A stretch of DNA of 64,000 nucleotides from Chionis minor. Its lineage: Eukaryota; Chordata; Aves; Charadriiformes; Chionididae. Shown one piece after another: positions 1-11,945 of this stretch. The position numbers and the translations under genes are program-made. The notes below the pieces were generated by a model that was given only the letters and a program-made list of their open reading frames with translations, ran no database searches and was not told the origin of the DNA. Numbering within the stretch: position 1 is the stretch's first letter; the number at the start of each line of letters is the position of its first letter. Where the stretch lies: the NCBI GenBank assembly GCA_013398295.1, contig VZSF01004794.1, positions 124,001 through 188,000 of the forward strand, given 5' to 3'.

Positions 1-3000
1 AAGTCATTCCTGTGAACACCTGTGAACTGCTGAGTTTAATTGGGCTACATCTGCTCCTGATTTTGTGAGTTCTGACTGATTATCTGTCCTTATACTGTAT
101 TGAGCTGTGTCTTCTTTCTTCCTTTCCATATGTCTTTTTGGGGTACAGCTTAAACAGAATGACACACCTGGGAAATGAGCAACCTAAAAATCTGCAAGCT
201 GATAGCAGGTGGTGGTTCTCAAGTAGAAACATTCAAAAGGCAGACAAATTCACACACTTAGTTGTTATGGTTTCAAATAGAACAACTCTGGCAAAGATGT
301 GGCCTTATGCTGATGTCCCAGAGACCAATAGTCATGGAGATTCACAACCAGAAACATAAGGAGAAATGGCAGTTTCCAGCTGAAACATTTCTGCCCAACA
401 ATGTAAAAACAAGGCTCTGGTTGCTTTCTTCAAGGGAATTCCATGCACCATCACAGGCAACTGTACAAGGCTGTATCATGTCCTGAAATGCACTTTATGT
501 CTGCTCATTTATGCAATGTGAGTTATACTGATTCATTGTGGCAAAAATCCTCCTGACTTCCTGGATCAGACTCTTAGTGCATCTTTATGAGCCAGAGCAG
601 CAGTAAATCACTGTTATCTCAGTGGATTTGGAAGCAGAGAAAAAGAGGAGAGAGAATATCACAAGGCTGAACATAAGCAAGACTGTGGTAAAGATCAAGA
701 TTTCAGTCCAAAATCCCTGTTCTGATACTGCTAGTCTTATTAAATGTTCTTCTGTTTGCATGAAAAGCTATCACAGGTCCCAGTTTTGCTTCTGCTCATC
801 TCAAAACTGCCACTTTCCTGCCTCAGTCCCATTACAAATGCTTTGTTACTATTAGAGACCCAACCCAATCTGCATTCCCAGAACACACAAACATTTTGAG
901 AAATGGACCGCTCACAAACTGTTGCCAGTTTAGAGAGGAAGGTCAAGATGTATCTACAGATACTGTTATAACCTAGTAGATAGAACATTGCGGTAGGTGG
1001 GAAGTCCAGGTTCATTGTCCTGCTTAACATTAGGCAGTTCAAACTGATGTACCCAGCACCTCTACAAACTACCCTGATCAGCAGGCTGAGAGCTATGCTA
1101 GATGTAGTATCTCATATGCTTCTTGAAGCCATTCTATGGATGGACAAATCAGGCAGGTAGGAAAAGGCAGACATTATTTCATGCATGATTTTAAAAGGCA
1201 TATAGGGAAGAAGTGGGGGAAAAAAGGCTGTTCCTCTTTCCAAATGACAGCAGATCTGCAGCCTGGACACAGTTCAATTTTCCCCTGACAGTAGTTCAAG
1301 GGTGGGGTAGAAATTAGTGCTTAAATGTTAAAATATTTTATTTGGTATTTTTTTGCACAACATAAATGAGTGAAGTTTATCTGGAATACAGAAAAGCAGA
1401 AGCAGGCTATTCTTTTTCTGAAAACCTCAGCTAAAATATTGTTGTCCTCCAAAAGTTTTCTGAGCTATCAGCAAGAACTATCCATCTGCTCAAATAAAGT
1501 CTTTATTTTTCCTAAGTGCCTCTTCTTTATTTTTGAGAACCTTTTAATCTAAAGTTGATCTTTAGACTCTGTTGCCTTAGTATGTGAGCTGTAGCTGTTA
1601 AGACGAGCAACATAGTTTTAAAAACAGTTTTCCAGAGTAGGAAGAACATGGAAAGAAATTAAGTGGGGGTTGAAGAAAGCTGCTATGCATCCAAGGAAGA
1701 AAAAGTTTTCTTTCACTTCAAAATAACATTTAATTTAGACTTTTTTATATAAAAATAGTATTAAGAGCATTCCATAGTTTGTACCTTCTAAATTAATTAA
1801 TAATATTCATACTTGGAAAAAAACCATTCATGTTGTGGTCAAGAACACGGTGGACTGAAATGATTTTAAAAAGATTTCAAGCATATAAAAATATTCATGT
1901 TCAGATCCATTATATCCTCTCACACCCCTTTCTGATTTTCTATTCTTTTTATCAAATTGGGTCAAGGTTGGGTTTTTTTACTTTTTTTTCACTTTTTTTC
2001 TACTTGCTCCAAACCTCAAAAGTTAGGTAGCCTGCTGTAATGTGAAACGTTTATGGGAAAAAATATGTTTAAAATCACATGGACCCTGTAATGACTGAGT
2101 ATAGGTAACGGAATCTATGAAAAATGTCATTCAGAATGTTTATATCTCATTGTCTCATTATAGTCTTTATATTGTGATAATTTGTCATAACAACGGATTT
2201 TCCAAAATACAGAAAAAAGATATCAGAATTTCCTATCACTTGAAATATCTTAAGTTAAATGTGATTTGTTCTCACACTTTAAAATAAAATTTTACATTTT
2301 TACCCACAAAATATTAAGAGATTTAATGTAATAAAATGTTTGACTTTGGAGAGGATAAATAAAAAAGCCAAGAAAATTACCTTTACTTGACTTGTGCTCT
2401 GGGAAGATGCTGAAAACACTAATTAGTCATTAACACAGCTCAATTTGTAATTTTAATGCCTCAGAGACAAAAGGCTGTTAACTGTTGTTATTATTTGTAT
2501 AATAGTAGAGCTACAAGTCCCCGTTTCAGGTTCCCCTTGTGCTAGGAATTGCAGAAATACATAATAATTTAAAAAAAAAAAAAAATCCTACCCCAAATAA
2601 CCTTATAATATAAAATTAGACTGCAATAAATGACATCAGTAATGCAATGACAGGGGCAGTAGACAGAACAAATCTGTGTTTTACAGCATTTTTCCTGAAA
2701 CCAGTTGCTCACATAAACACTATATCCACTAATACCTCCAGACAGACCAGTGGGTTGGGTGGGTCAAAGGTCCTATGGCTTCCTTTCATTCAAACATTTT
2801 CTGTATTCCAGCAAGTAGAAGAATCTTAAGCAAATGTAAGCAGCATGCTGACTAATTACAACCTGTCATAATAAATAACTGGATCCACTCAAATTCAGCA
2901 ATTCATGTAAAGGAAGAACTCCCAGCTGATTTGTGCACATGAAAGAAATGTTAGTTTTATTTACTTAGTTTTCTCTTATTCAGTTGTGTCCCTTCTTGCA

Positions 3001-6000
3001 GCCTAGGTTATCATCATACAAGTCATATCTTCTGGGGATATATTTTTAGAACTGCTAGTGGAAAACATAACCATTATGCTTGAAAAATTTGAAAAAAATA
3101 AGGGATCCTGATAAATTTGACAATCTGCATGACACAAAGCTGTATGGTGGAAAACAATACCAAACTGAAAGAAAAATAAAAACAGAATAGCTAATGTGAG
3201 GAAAGAGATTGCACAAGTTTCCTACAGCTCTACACAGTAAAGCTTTTGATGAAACAAGAACTTCTTTATTCTTTACAACAAAAATGCCAATTCTGTAATA
3301 TTACAAAGCTAAACAGATGGTTTCTAACTAGCAAATAGACTGTGAAATAAAAAGAAATAAGAAAAGGGGTAGCTCTTGAGATTGGAATTTGCATTTGTAT
3401 TTGACTGATTCAGTATTACACATGGTATCTTCCAAAATTATTTTAATTAAGTTGAGAATATACAGTCTAGTAGAGCTGTTTGGGGATTTTCTGTCAAAGT
3501 ACGGTATTACCAACCCTAAGGTTCAAAAAAGTGGAGTGAAATCTTCTGTCCCCCACCCAGTTAACAGATTTCTCTTAAGGCTACATTATACATTTTTCTC
3601 TGACTGGCTTTTTCAAAATAACCCTGGGCCATCTTCATACCATATGGAAGCCACAATGTTGCTCATTCTGCCAAATATATACATTGAAGAGAGTTAAACA
3701 TTCACTGAACAAGCTCTGATTCATTGCATTATATTGCAAAGCATTGCCCAAGCCATCGAGAGGAACCACAAGACTATGTCGTTCCCATATTAGTTCTGCA
3801 TCTTCATCACCAACATCGATCCAAACCATCATCTCTTCCCCACCTGAGCAGTGAAATATGTACCCCCCATTTCTCTCCATTTTTTTTTTTTTTTTAACTT
3901 TTCCTCTGGAAGTTATTCACCTATCTCTTCCAAACTAGTATTTCAGAGAAAGAGGAGACAGAGAACAGATTATCTCTATCAGGTTCTCTCTGGACCCTTT
4001 TTCTCCTTTGTGAGAAGAACACTAGGCATTTTTTTCTCTCCTTTCCATTTTCCAGTGTTACCTCTCAAAATTGACTGATAAAGGAAAATCTTGACTGCTC
4101 TCTTAGCAAGGTGTAGAAGCAACTGAGAACTACTTATTTGCCTTAAAATAATGAGTCCTGGCAACAAAATGTCAACAAATTGGTGATTTTTATGTATTTT
4201 TTATGCGTGTAGGTAGAGTTCTCACCCCAACACATCCTTTCGTGCATTTTTTTCATGCACTTTTATCAAGAGTACTTCCAGCACATCCCTATAGCTCTTT
4301 GTATCCTTGGAACCACTTTTGTGTGGAGCATTTCCTCTAGCAGCACAAACAAATATCTTTCACAACATCACCATAAAATCCATTTGTTCCATAAGGCATC
4401 AGTTCTAAGAAGTCCCAGGTACAACATTATAAATATGATACAGTTAAACTTTGATTAACTATACTTACCTTTGGTTAACTAAATTTACGTATTAGACCTT
4501 TCCCTGGAGATCTTTGAGCAGGACTTCCTCAGGCACTTTCCACAATGATAATCTCCTCCCCACATCACCTGCCAGCACCTCCTCAGTTTCTTGTCACCTG
4601 AACAACTTTACCATACCCTTTGGTCTCTCCAGCCCTTGCTCTTCAGCACTGACTAATCAGCACATAAGACTTCTGTCTTAGCTTTCACTCCTTTTCTTCT
4701 GAATTCAGCCCTGAAAAAGGTTTCTGCTGCTCTCTGAACCCTAACCCTTTTCCTATCCCTAAGCTGCTTCCACATATCCGGGGAAGCATCCTGTTTCTCC
4801 AGCTGTGTCCATCTTCATCTCTGAATTGTCTGTAGGCAAACATCTCTCCTCCTTTTTTAATTTCTGCCCAGAAATCTTGCTGTATCTTGCATCTTAGCAG
4901 GGATTTCTCACTGGGCTCCTTGCGTAAACAGTTTATTCAGTGCAGTGAAGGTTTTTCACTGAAGAAAGAGAAAACTGACAGACCTGGTGGTGAAAATAGA
5001 AATTATAAGCTCAGTAAAATTACCTGGGTTTCAGTGTGGACCTGTGACTGGGCTTTAGAAAAGAAAGGAATTTGATTATCATGTCTTAATAGAAAAGCTA
5101 ATTAGTCTAACAATAATATTATGGCAAGGTATTCTGGTAAAAAGAATAAATTACAGCAGAAGATAATGGTCATCATAAAAGGAAACAGTTGAAGAGCAAT
5201 TTTATTGTTAAGATCTAAAAATGATCTCGTAAAACATATCTTCTGCATTAAGTTAATTCTGTTTGGTAACATTTTCCACTTACTAATGAATGATCAGAAT
5301 ATTTGTGAAAAACTGTCAGTTTGATGCAAAACATTTAAACATCGCTGCATGCCATCAATAAGATCATCATTGCTTCCCTTTTTGTAGATAGTCTATCTCA
5401 TTATAGTATTTTAGCGTATTCCCAATGTTCATACACTCATCCTCAGAAATTTTACGAATACAGAATATACACTCAATGGTCAATATAAGAGCATAAGTTG
5501 GTAAATCTTGAGTGAGCCCACCAAGTGTGGAATTTAAGGCAGCCAAAATGATTTGCAGTTTTTCTCAAACTTTTCTAATAATTTACACAAAACTAAAGGG
5601 ACAGAAAGAAGATCTGATGTATCCTACAAGTTCTTTTTGTCATTTTCCTGTAGGAGGATTGTGCTAAATCACTTTGGAATAAAAAAGATATGAATTTGAC
5701 AGTTCCCTTATGTTGGATAAGTACCCTCTCTGCTGTGCCACCGCATGAAAGATGCATTGGGTAGGGAGAAGAACAGAAACTCACACTGTTGCTTCTACTT
5801 TCTGAATCTGGACCATTTTTGTCTTAGCTTCTACAAAAAGTACCCAAAATAAGTCTATCAGTTCAAAAGAAACATTTTGCCCAGCCCTAAATAATTTCCT
5901 GGAGATAAGCCCTGATGTTCCTCTTACTATGATACTTGAATGACAAGGAAATCCTTCTTCTCTAACTCTGCTGAAATATTTTATCCTTTTTGGTCTCTAG

Positions 6001-6246
6001 CACAATAAAGCTTGCCTCTTTTGATTTTAAAATTCTCAGGATGGGAATTATATCTCCTTGTGCACCAGTAAATCCGTGGCACAATGGAGTTTTAGTCTTC
6101 ATAGGGTTCCTGAGGTACAACTATTCTAAAAAACATTAGGGAAATTTCACAGGTTTCCAAAGCAGGAAAACCTACCACTCTGTGCTTCCTTGCTGGATCC
6201 CCATTCTGAATTGTGTCTTGGAACACTATCTTAAAACTTCAACAGT
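1..6246. other. AT-rich unique sequence, no gene recognised
   Basis: I see no gene, RNA or clear interspersed repeat here. Open frames are short, with no convincing protein-like composition or paired splice sites. Small features are an A15 run at 2571-2585 and a T16 run at 3880-3895. The part around 4500-4860 is richer in C and T on the plus strand without a recognisable motif. It is probably intergenic or intronic DNA. Confidence 0.5.
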
Positions 6247-6256
6247 AGAATCATAG

Positions 6257-6298
6257 AATCATACAATCACCTCATAAAATCATACAATCACCTAGGTT
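6257..6298. repeat. 21-bp duplication in CR1 3' tail
   Basis: AATCATACAATCACCT occurs at 6257-6272 and again at 6278-6293, a period of 21 bases. It lies inside the terminal tail of the CR1 copy, where short direct repeats are normal, but the unit is longer than the usual octamer of CR1 tails. Confidence 0.8.
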
Positions 6299-6800
6299 GG
6301 AAAGAACCTTTAAGATCATCAAGTCCAACCATTGACTTAACACTGTCAAAAAGACAACTAAACCATGTCCCTCAGCACCACGTATATTCATCTTTTAAAT
6401 ACCTCCAGGGACGGGAATTCCACCGCTGCCCTGTGCAGTCTGTTCTAATGTTTGATAAACATTTTGGTGAAGAAATTTTTCCTAATATTCAATCTAAACC
6501 TCCCCTGGTACAACTTGAGACCATTTCCTTTTGTCCTATCACTTGTTACTTGGGAGAAGAGATCAACCCCCAGCTCTCTACAGCCTCCTTTCAGGTAGTT
6601 GTGAAGATCAATAAGGTCTCTCCTGAGCCTCCTTTTCTCCAGGCTAAACTACCACAGTTCCTTCAGCCGCTCCTCATAAGATTTGTTCTCTATGCCCTTC
6701 ACCAGCTTCGTTGCCCTTCTCTAGACACGATCCAGCACCTCAATGTCCTTCTTGTAGTGAGGGGTACAAAACTGAACACAGTATTCGAGGTGGGGCCCTA

Positions 6801-7079
6801 CTAGTGCTGAGTATGGGGGCACGATTGCCTCCCTGCTCCTGCTGACCACACTATTCCTGATACAAGCCAGGATGCTGTTAGCTTATTGGCCACTTCGGCA
6901 CACTGCTGGCTCATATTCAACCACCTGTCGAACAACACCCCCAGGTCCTTTTCTGCCAGGCAGCTTTCCAGCCACTCTTCCCCAAGCCTGTAGCTTTGCC
7001 TGGAGTTGTTGTGACCCAAGTGCAGGACCTGGCACTTGGCCTTCATGAACATTGAGCATTCTTGAACACTTCGTAACAT
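6801..7079 (-). pseudogene. CR1 ORF2 C-terminal fragment, frameshifted (copy 1)
   Basis: This continues the CR1 ORF2 after the stop at 7093, in a different frame. It holds [12 protein letters not shown], a [10 protein letters not shown] block, [19 protein letters not shown] and then loses the frame, because the expected isoleucine-leucine-glycine-cysteine block is replaced by unrelated residues. Further CR1 3' sequence continues without an open frame to about 6300. It is a decayed part of the retrotransposon, not a host gene. Confidence 0.88.
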
Positions 7080-7092
7080 TGGCTTTGGCCCA

Positions 7093-7715
7093 TCAATCCA
7101 GCCTGCCTAGATCCCTCTGTAGGGCCATCTTACCCTCAAGCAGATCAACACTCCTACCTAACTTGGTGTTGTCAGCAAATTTACTGAGGGTGCACTCAAT
7201 CCCCTCATCCAGGTCATTGGTAAAGGTATTAAACAGAACGGGTCCCAGTTCCGAGCCCTGGGGAACACCGCTTGTGACTGTCCGCCAACTGGATTTAACT
7301 CCATTCACCACCACACTTTGGGCCCAGCCTTCCAGACGGTTTTTGACCCAGCAAAGACTACACCCATCCAAGCCATGTGCAGCCACTTTCTCCAGGAGAA
7401 TGATGTAGGAAACAATGTCAAAGGCTCTACTAAAGTCCACTCGGACAACATTTATAGCTTTTTGCTCATCCACCAAGTGGGTCAGCTTGTCATAGAAGAA
7501 GATCAGGTTATTCAAGCAGGACCTACCTTTCATGAACCCATGCTGACTGGGCCTGATGACCTGGTTGTCCTGCATGTGCCACATAATGGCACTCAGGATG
7601 AATTGTTCCATAATCTTCCCCAGCACCAAGGTCAGACTAACAGGCCTGCAGTTCCCCAGATCCTCCTTCAAGCCCTTCTTCTGGGTGGGCATTATATTTG
7701 CTAACTTGAATTTAA
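7093..7715 (-). pseudogene. CR1 reverse transcriptase fragment (copy 1)
   Basis: The frame encodes the fingers and palm of a LINE reverse transcriptase. Visible blocks, in order, are a [11 protein letters not shown] block, [17 protein letters not shown], motif A as [12 protein letters not shown], motif B as [14 protein letters not shown], and the catalytic block as FADNTKL. The second aspartate of the expected FADD is asparagine, which should abolish activity. The frame ends at a TGA (7093-7095) directly after RLD. Downstream C-terminal sequence ([29 protein letters not shown]) continues in another frame at 6801-7079. The open frame itself runs upstream to 7764, but the part beyond about 7715 does not look like CR1. 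Confidence 0.93.
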
Positions 7716-10700
7716 CTACAAAAATATTATAACCACAAAAGAGATATTTATGTACCAAATACACATATGGAATGCAGTAGACATTTCAGGACACAGAAAT
7801 AAAAATACTGGAGCTCAGTAGTAACAGTTGTTTTTACCACACATGAGAAGAGGATTTTGAATGGAGCTGGTTTAAGAGATGTCTCAAATACAGTCAAAGA
7901 AAAATAGTAATTGAAAAGAATCAGCCAAATATCTTTACAACAGGTGAATATTATTATTAGGGGCAAATATACATAAACATGTTACTTTCATCTAATCTGG
8001 TGTACTAGCTAACAGCAACTAGAAATAATTATAGGCTGAGATGCTTGTGGATAGACAGTGACCTCATTAATCACTGTGATGGAAACACTGGTAGCTCCCT
8101 GCAGTGAGTCATTATAGAAGTGCATCAAATAACAAACAATGACAGCTAGCTAGTAGTGAGTGAAGTCTGACAGATGGTCAATAAATTCAGAACTGACACA
8201 TTTTTGTAACTAAAAGGCAGGTTTGAAGTCTTTTGGGGTTCTAACAGTGCTGCTCCAGAGCATCAAATATGGGTCATAAAAGTTAACATTCACTTCAAGT
8301 CCTTTAAATGTAAAGGAAAGGATAAAAACCAAATCCTCTAGAGAGTAATCAAACTGCAGTATGCACAAGTTTCTAAATACCAGTGGCACTTACTAGTTCA
8401 CTACCGTTAGGAATGCTGCATCATTTCTAGTCTGCCACCACACCATGCTGTGCACCATCACAACGCATTTTATGCTAATGTGATGAGACATCACACAGTT
8501 TGATATGATGTGGAACAACACAGTGGTGAAAACTTATGGACCAACATAATTACTTTCAGATAAGAATTATTAACTCAGCTGGCAGAACTCTGATCCAAAT
8601 GTGCATGATCTGAGGATAAATAAATAGATTAGATAGATTTACTGAGAACAATTTGCAAGAATGGATATTCCATCGTGTCTGACTCTGCACACAGCTCTAT
8701 TTAAAGTGCTTCTCCCTATACAATAGTACATACGTGTATTAATCTCCCTCTTGCCCTTTTCAAGACTGCTGTCTTTTATTAATATTTGCTTGTTTCCCTG
8801 GTTTTGCCCTTTATAATTAATTAAAACAAACATTTTGGGGTGTGTTTGCTTTTTTTAAATAGCTGAATTGGCTAACATTGTGTTAATGAAATAACTCTTT
8901 TTTGGAAGGACCATTATGAAGAAGTAATCACAAAACTGGTAATTAAAAATAGATGTCTAGATCCTCAGCAGGAGTAAAGCACTTTTAAACTCTGGAACAG
9001 AGATGGCTTCCTTTTCTGCAGGAGAGTCCCTGGAGCCTTCATGACCCGTTTATTGAGAGAGTTACACTGGACCAGGGAAATACAGCAAAAGCAAAATTGC
9101 AAAACACACTTGCAAATAACAGCACTTGCCAATTAATTTGGCTCATAGTTGCTGGGCTTGTTCTTGCAATCACTGAAGGGAGTAAGATTTTATTCTAAAT
9201 TCAAAAACTGAAAATGTAGCGAAGATTTGTGCAGGCACAAATGTGCAAGAGAGCATATAAATATAGGTACTGTGCCTTCAAAAACTGAGTAAAGGAAAAG
9301 GAAGGAGGAAGGCTCCTATCTAAGCAAAGGAGGCCAAAGTAAACAATCAGCAGCAGTAGCAGAAGACAGAAGTCATGGAGTGAAGTGATACCACCACAAG
9401 AATTCAAGAGGGCCCCATATCCTGGAAGACACTGTGGACCAAGGATGCATCTGGCAATTCTGCTGATTGCCTGAACTCAGCTAAGCACTGACAGAATAGA
9501 TGACCTTTCAGTTTTATTTGGTTTGGAATACTTAACAGAGCAGTAAGATGTTGTTCTCTAAAAGCCTAAAGAAGAGACCTGGCACTAACGCATCCGATAC
9601 TAGACAAAGACCACTGTGCACATTTATGCTGCTAAGAACACAAAATAGCTGGTGACAGCATGACACTAAGTAAAGAGCAGCGTATTCAATCCATGCCCTT
9701 CTTCAGCAGATATATAAAAGTGATCCGCTGTTTATAAGAAGGAGAAATGACACAGCAGCTTCCTAAACACTCTGATATTTTGTTCCAGCTACAGAATGAA
9801 GCACATGAAGAAAACACACACCTAGCTTCACTTTCTTATTAGAAATATACTTGGTATGAATTGCTGGGTTTGAATACGACAAAAGAAAATTACATTCATT
9901 ATTATAAAGCAGCTGATAAGTCTGCTTATGAGTTTCATCAACATTTCCTAAATCTGGGATAGATAGAAGAGGATATCCTGTGTTGGGCTACGGGAAGTCA
10001 CCAAAATATGTAAAATATCCTAAAGTATCCTGTGCCAATGTATTACCTCTACCTGTCACTCCCGATGCTCAAAGAGCAATCTGCTCTAACCATTCTTAAT
10101 AGCAAGAATCAAAACTGCAGGGGTTTTTCTTCAGACACAGTAGTTCAGAAAGCTTATTTCATCCCAGCAAGGACCAAAAACTTTGCTATGTGACATAGGT
10201 AACTGTTCATGCAACTCAGAGAGAAAATTACAAATAACTTGTAGTGAACTGTTCAGGAACAACTGATAAGCAGCAATTTGTCCAAGCAAATGATTCATTC
10301 ACCAATTATGAATAATAACTAATCAGTGAAAATTATGACTTGAACTAGGATAATCCAAAATCAGATAAAAGAATAAATTCACTGAAACCATAATTGTAAG
10401 TAGTGAACCAAAACCAGAACCAGGTCTCCTGACAACCACTTATCACACATTGTCACTAGCCATTGCTGACTTCTACAAAAACAGAGCCTTTCAAATGTGT
10501 CTGCTTTTGTAAACCACTTCTTAGCCTTTCATTGTACCTTTTTAATTTTCTTTTTCCATTTGTTTCATTTGTGAAAAGTTTCAATAAGAACTATTTGCTT
10601 TTAAAGGAAGCAATGTTTCAAAGCTAGAATAAATAGATTAATGGACAGAGAAAAAAATTAAGTTGCTTATCTCTTTTTGCTCATTAACAGTAGAATTTTC

Positions 10701-11479
10701 TTCTTAAAACATCTATAAAAAAAAAGGAAAAGAAAAAGGTTGTCATGTTCCCCCTTCTTATTGCCTACTCTAAGTTCAGTAATATTTTTGTAGGCTGTAT
10801 TGCAAAACAACTGTAAATGATAGAGTGGTTAAGGATTTCTTCAAGCAGATTGTTATGAAAATGAGTTGACCCCATCCCCTTTTGTCAATAAAATAGGATA
10901 TTACCAAAAGGCAGCTTTTGCAATCACATCTGAATTGGTTTTCAAGCTTCACAGAAAGGTCAATTCATACAGTGACAAACGTCACCTTAGTAGGCACCAC
11001 TGCCTACCTCCAATTTGGGAAAGCTTTTATTAGCTCACATTCATGCTGAGGGTCAGCTTTTCAGTGTTCTTTTCTGAGACACTGAGGCATGAAAGCTCTT
11101 GAAATCTCCATTTACTTAATGAAAATAATATTACTGAATGAATGATAATCAAGTGATGTTTTCATTACGGCAAGTAATTTTCTGCCAGTGTTTCGATTCT
11201 CCTCAGCAACATGTGCCTGTGAGGGCTGTAACCTATAGGCCCTTTGCAGTAAGTGTCTCTCACTCCTGTGAAGGACATCTTAATCAGCATGGGAGGGTTG
11301 GCGGTTTGAATGTACCAAAGTAACTATCTAGAGCTCTCTTTGCCACTCCCCTCCTAAACAGAAACTTGTTTGTAATTTTTCTACTTTATTTCTACTTGTT
11401 TTATTTTGGGAAAGTACTATGTCTTTTGATATGGCCATGTTAAGGGAATAGAGAAGCAATCCAGAAATAACGTCTCATT
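7716..11479. other. Unique sequence, no gene recognised
   Basis: AT-rich DNA without a recognisable gene or interspersed repeat. Frames are short, and none has both an acceptor and a donor that I found convincing. Confidence 0.45.
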
Positions 11480-11945
11480 CAGTGAGCCCCACTGGCAGGG
11501 AGAGACAGGAGCGGGTCACTCCACCAGGGAAGGAGGGCTGGGAGCCACGAGCAACAGGACAGCAGGCATGGCAGTGACCTGGCTGAAAAGGGACAGGGAC
11601 CCTGAGCAAGGTGAGCAGAAAAAGTCCCATCACAGTAACCCAGTTCAGCCAACAGTCTCGTAGCCAGGCTTAACCATCGCCATGATGAGACGGATCACTG
11701 TCACATCAACTTAACAAGGCGGATCCAGGGTCAGGGCAGGAATTCAAGTCAGCAGGTCAGGATCGGGATCAGTGAGGTGCATGGCCAAGCACAACATCTC
11801 GGGCAAGGACTGAGGTGGAGTACCTCAGTTTAAACACAGCTCCTGAGCAAAGAGAGGCCAGGACAGAGCTCTTCCCAGCAGTCTGGTTCAAGCTCACAGC
11901 TGCACCATGTCACAGCTGTCTGGGAGCCTACCCATTATCTCTAAC
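11480..11945. other. GC-richer block, possible old repeat
   Basis: This stretch is visibly richer in G and C than its flanks. It has internally similar phrases such as GGTCAGGGCAGG and GGTCAGGATCGGGATCAG. The change in composition is abrupt on both sides, which suggests inserted DNA such as a degraded LTR or an unclassified avian repeat. I could not find terminal TG/CA ends, a target-site duplication or coding sequence. It could also be an isolated regulatory element. Confidence 0.3.

Larger units (their letters stand above)
6247..7715 (-). mobile_element. CR1 LINE, 5'-truncated copy 1
   Basis: This is a non-LTR retrotransposon of the CR1 family, the dominant LINE of birds. On the minus strand it runs from within the reverse-transcriptase domain (about 7715) to the 3' end at about 6247. 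Read on the plus strand, the 3' end shows the octamer-like AGAATCATAGAATC followed by GGTTGGAAAGAACC and AAGTCCAACC, the usual reversed CR1 3' end. The upstream endonuclease and ORF1 are missing, as expected of the 5' truncation common in CR1. The 3' UTR closely resembles that of the copy at 15790-17564, so the two are probably one subfamily. Frameshifts and stops show it is inactive. The 5' boundary is judged from where protein similarity fades. I saw no target-site duplication, which CR1 usually lacks. Confidence 0.95.

Noticed and set aside
6433..6804. 123-codon plus-strand open frame
   Set aside because: It is antisense to CR1 copy 1, and open antisense frames are common in this element.
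7052..7704. Two plus-strand frames of 118 and 128 codons
   Set aside because: Both are antisense shadows of the CR1 reverse transcriptase on the minus strand.
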